Shown here in pieces: positions 60,797-64,000 of a stretch of DNA of 64,000 bases. This stretch comes from Persicaria tinctoria (lineage: Eukaryota; Streptophyta; Magnoliopsida; Caryophyllales; Polygonaceae), in contig JBANSL010000004.1 in the NCBI GenBank assembly GCA_037127255.1, forward strand, positions 29,726,467 through 29,790,466. Reading direction: 5' to 3'. The notes under the pieces are model-generated. The model had not been told where the DNA came from. It saw only the letters and a list, made by a program, of their open reading frames with translations, and made no database searches. A program made the translations under genes and the position numbers. Every line of letters begins with the position of its first letter. The stretch's first letter is position 1.

Positions 60797-61234
60797 CGGG
60801 GGCATAGGAACTTCCATCTGCGGGGCCTTTTGGAATGAAGTAGATAGTACGCCCATTTTGGTTAGACGCCTTTCGCAAAGAATTATGTTTGCTATCTGCA
60901 ACTTCGTATGGGGGTTTTGTTCTAGTTTGTTCTAGTTATAGTTTGTTCTAGTTCTAGTTTGTTCTATTATGTTAACGGGATGCCATATGACATTACCCCC
61001 TTTTGACATGACAATATCGGATTTTGGCATGACAATAGTTTCATATTGACATGACAGTTGCTTCATATTGACATGACATGTCATAATTAAAAAACTAACG
61101 AATACAACAATCCATCAATAAGTACATATCCAAATGTCTAAAACCAACAAACATAAGTGCATAACCAAATGTCTAAACCAACTAACAAGTCTACACAAAC
61201 CAACAATGTTTATAAAACCAATGGGGGAGTTTTT
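60797..61234. other. K2 spacer with TGACATGACA words
   Basis: Between convergent genes. Contains GTTCTAGTT repeats (60920-60965) and five (T)GACATGACA copies between 61000 and 61085. No gene. Confidence 0.5.
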
Positions 61235-64000
61235 TTAAGGATCGGATGGGGTTGTAAGACGTCCGTGAAACATGGCAACACAAAGGGCATGGCGGTACGC
61301 CGCAATGAATGAATCGTCCAGGCCACGAAACTTGGTGTCACCGGTCGCGAGGAGCTGCAGGAAACGGATGGCATATGGACCGCAGTCGCCCCTATATCAA
61401 AATAACGAAAATTGCTCACACAACATGTGCCAATGTTTTCTAAATGAAGAGCCGATAATGACATGACTTACGATTGTTTGTTTTGGGGAATCCCCTTCAC
61501 CGTTTTGTACGCCAAAGGTTCCGGGACTTTGCCGACCCATTTGACTCGAAGTTCAGGGTGGCCGTTCATCAAAATGGGGAGGAGGTGGGTAACCGCGTTC
61601 AGGAGGCCCGACATATGGCGGTTAGCGACGTGGGTTGTGTCGCAATCGTACACGTCCAATGTCCACTCCGTGAAGTTGATGTCAAGGGCCACCCAGTGCT
61701 CGTTCTTCAGATTCCAAGGTGCCAACACGCGGTCGACATCGGCCCAACCCGTCGGAAACTTCTCCGGCAACTTGTCGTCAAAGTATTAGGTCATCGTGTC
61801 GTCCCCCTTCACCACCTCAAGGTCCCCCTTCGCGTCCGCCAGTTTCTTCTGCAGGAGATACCCCCACAAGAAATCCAGAACGGCGACCCCTTCATACTTG
61901 TCACCGGCGTTGATGTCCTTCCGCAGTAGGGCGCAAGCTTGCTCAATATGCTGGACGCAAGGAAAAATCTTTATTTTGGAAGACCATATGAGGAAGAAGG
62001 TGATGACTCGAACCACAATGTGGGAACGTAACTAACCTCGGATGACACCCAGTTGGTCGGTGATTGAAGTGTCCCAAAGAACTGCTTCGCCAGTAGGGTG
62101 CCTTCCACCGACCAGACGGGGTCACTTCCGTCCTTCATCCACGCAGCGAATGCATCAGCATCTGCCCTGGTCGCCATGCCTAGCTAGACGGCATCCATTG
62201 GCTTCTTGCCCACACGCGGCTTCTTCGCTGGCTGCGTTTCCTCCGCCTGGGACAACGTATCAGGATGTTGACGGGTGCTTCTTCTCGGCCGTATGAGGGG
62301 CATCTCAGCCTCAGCCTCAACATCAGAACCGGGTGCCACCAACTCCTCCTGCAACTTGAAGCCCATTGCGCATGACATGACAATAAACACAAATAACATG
62401 ACATCATTTATATATTCACATGATAGTCTCATGCGCAAACCTTGTCCTTGTCCTTCAACTTGTCCTCCTTCAACTTGGCCTTGGCCCTCAACTTGTCATC
62501 CTTTCTCTTGTCCTTGCTCTTATCCTTGTCCTTCCCTGATCCATGAACCTCAGCACATGACCTCTGCGTAAATTAACATGACATATATAATGATAAACAT
62601 GACATCTATATGAATTGACATGACGATTATGATCTGATACCGGGAGAACCTTACCTCCTTTCCCAGAACATCCTTGTCCTTGTCCTCCTCCTCCTTTCCG
62701 TTATCCTTGTCCTTCATTGATCCCTGGACCTAACCACATAACCTCTTATTAACATGACATATACTGGAATTGGCATGACATGTATTGATACTAACATGAC
62801 ATACATTACTAACAACATGACATTTACAGGAGATGACATGACGATTGTGATCTAATACCAGGAGAACCTTACCTCCTTTCCCAGAACTTTCTCTCGCTCC
62901 TCCGACTCCCTGGTCCCCTTCCACCGCAGTTCCCTCCTCATGTTTTCAATCGCCTCCTCAAGCGTCGCCATCTTCGAATTTCCCTCCGCGGATATACTCC
63001 TCAGCAACTCGTCCATCTTTTCCACTAACCGTGACTCTATCTCTAATAGGGTAGCTTGTGTCTGCGTGCCCTCCCCTGATTCTTGTGTTGACCCACCTGC
63101 TCCCTTTGGTTGTTTCTTTGCTGAGGGTTTGACATTTGCTGATAAGAACGCCCGGGCTATGTCGTCGAAGAAGTTGTCCCGCTTGTCGTGAGTGTTTCGG
63201 GCATCGCGGTATAAACCGGTTGCTCTCTCCACATCATCGGGGAGCATAAGAGGCCTCACGGCTGCAGGGTCATTGAAGTGCCCCAGCTCCTTCGCCTCCT
63301 GTAGTCGGGTTTCGATTGAGGCATACTCGAGGTTCAGGTCTCTAAACTCGTATCGCAGACACCTGGGGTACAGCTTCTCGTCTATGACATTCGCGAATTG
63401 GTCGGCCATTGGAGTGAGGGCTTTGTACACCCATAGCTGCAATTACATATTGTCCAGTAAATAATCAGTTCATGTCTAGTCAATAAATGTTAGACGCCTA
63501 GTAAACCAGTATAGGGCGTCCAGTCATATCTGTGTACGAACCTGGAAGGCGAGAGGGAAACCCATCAGGCAATAGGCCGGGCGTGCATTGGAGCTGCCCT
63601 CATCCTGTTGGAGCTTCCTCTCGATTGCGCGGTGTAGGAACTCGTTCGTTCGACCACCTACCCATGAATGTAGTTTTTGGGTTCCTTCCCGAACAATACT
63701 CCCTCGACCAGCATCAGCAGGACAAATTTCAACTTTCTGGTGGACGATTTCTCAGATGCCATCGCCACACGGAACTCTACCTCGAACTCAGACATCCTCA
63801 TCTTTGAAACTCCAAAGAAATCATACACTGCCTTCTCGAACCCGTCGTTGTCCTCGGGCTCTTCGCCATAGCCACAGTTGAGACCGGTGACAATGGCAAA
63901 CTCAGCTATTGAGAACCTGACGACCGCTTCATGGATCTTGTACCATGTTTCATTCTCCTTCTTCGACTTCAATTGTCGTTGGAGAACATAGTGTACAAGC
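61235..64000 (-). pseudogene. DUF1985-ULP1 (C48 peptidase-like) gene of K2, 5' end outside window
   Basis: DUF1985 lies at 63972-63545 ('VVRFSIAEFAIVTGLNC', then after a frameshift near 63663 'CLMGFPLAFQ'). Exon 63442-62867 starts 'LWVYKALTPMADQF'. Lys/Asp-rich exons follow at 62440-62730, then 'KKPRVGKKP', the exon ending 62039 ('NWVSSE'), and the ULP1 domain at about 61949-61472 and 61391-61235 (TAA). Triad: His in 'NEHWVALDI', Asp in 'LDVYDCD', Cys in 'GDCGPYAIRF', all present. The introns before 'HIEQA' and before the catalytic Cys match those of the K gene ('HLEAG', 'SCGVF'), so the two genes are orthologous in structure. Breaks: TAG 62186-62184, TAA 61788-61786 and the frameshift. Normal role would be SUMO cleavage. 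Confidence 0.68.
62535..62890 (-). repeat. Tandem exon-intron duplication in the K2 ULP gene
   Basis: The exon end 'VLGKE' with donor GTAAGGTTCTCC and the following intron start recur at about 62640-62675 and 62850-62887. The next exon start (GATCCATGAACCTC / GATCCCTGGACCT) recurs near 62537 and 62716. Period about 180-215 bp. Each copy codes for a Lys/Asp-rich segment ('GKDKDKSKDK', 'SMKDKDNGKEEEDK'). Confidence 0.6.

Larger units (their letters stand above)
57310..64000. mobile_element. Element K2: second DUF1985/ULP1-type MULE, truncated by window edge
   Basis: The left end (57316-57400) has three spaced boxes, ATTTGCTAAAATGACC, GGTTTGCAAGAGTAACC and AATTTGCATAAAAGCGG, like the triple TTTGC boxes of K. 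Content parallels K: a PB1-type MULE protein on + and a DUF1985-ULP1 gene on -, plus a double-Agenet gene. The non-coding DNA is rich in TGACATGACA and ACTGGACAC. The right end is outside the window. Confidence 0.55.

Overview
This window is plant nuclear DNA, probably from a eudicot. It has GT-AG introns, plant-only families (B3, DUF1985/ULP1, double Agenet, MULE transposase with SWIM finger), LINE, copia and hAT elements, and long AT-rich spacers with microsatellites. I cannot name the species. Almost all of it is transposable elements, many nested inside one another, plus remnants of a few host-like genes.

Layout. (1) 1-4.1 kb: three degenerate B3-domain genes. One is cut by a 2.07 kb solo LTR whose terminal repeats and AAAAC duplication are intact. 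(2) 4.4-7.4 kb: a broken multi-exon minus-strand gene of the plant 'gypsy-type transposon' kind, with a Site II-rich promoter. (3) 8.8-52.2 kb: an old LINE whose coding sequence is split into three pieces. A 1.3 kb poly(A) retroposon sits in the first gap and about 39.6 kb sits in the second. The large gap holds a second retroposon, two related short MULEs (A and B) in (TA)n DNA, and inside B a 33.9 kb DUF1985/ULP1-type MULE (K). K itself holds another solo LTR of the first family (R2), and R2 holds a 9.65 kb Sirevirus-like copia element. (4) 52.2-56.4 kb: a CACTA-like remnant containing a hAT element (8-bp duplication GTTTCAAG), which contains a 3.35 kb non-autonomous LTR retrotransposon (duplication GGCGC). 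(5) 57.3-64 kb: a second MULE of the K type (K2), running past the window edge.

How the genes fit together. K carries an apparently intact three-exon MULE transposase (+), a degenerate ULP-like gene (+), a small unknown two-exon gene (-), two paralogous RING-H2 genes (-) and a DUF1985-ULP1 gene (-). K2 carries a stand-alone PB1-type MULE N-terminus (+), a double-Agenet gene (-) and a DUF1985-ULP1 gene (-) with all three catalytic residues. The two elements therefore share a plan: MULE proteins on +, a SUMO-protease-like gene on -, and element-specific cargo. In K the cargo is ubiquitin-ligase-like; in K2 it is a chromatin-reader-like gene. The non-coding DNA of each element is built from its own dispersed short words, which is the least explained feature here.

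All family names come from reading motifs by eye. No database search was run. Exon borders are inferred from splice dinucleotides and frame continuity.
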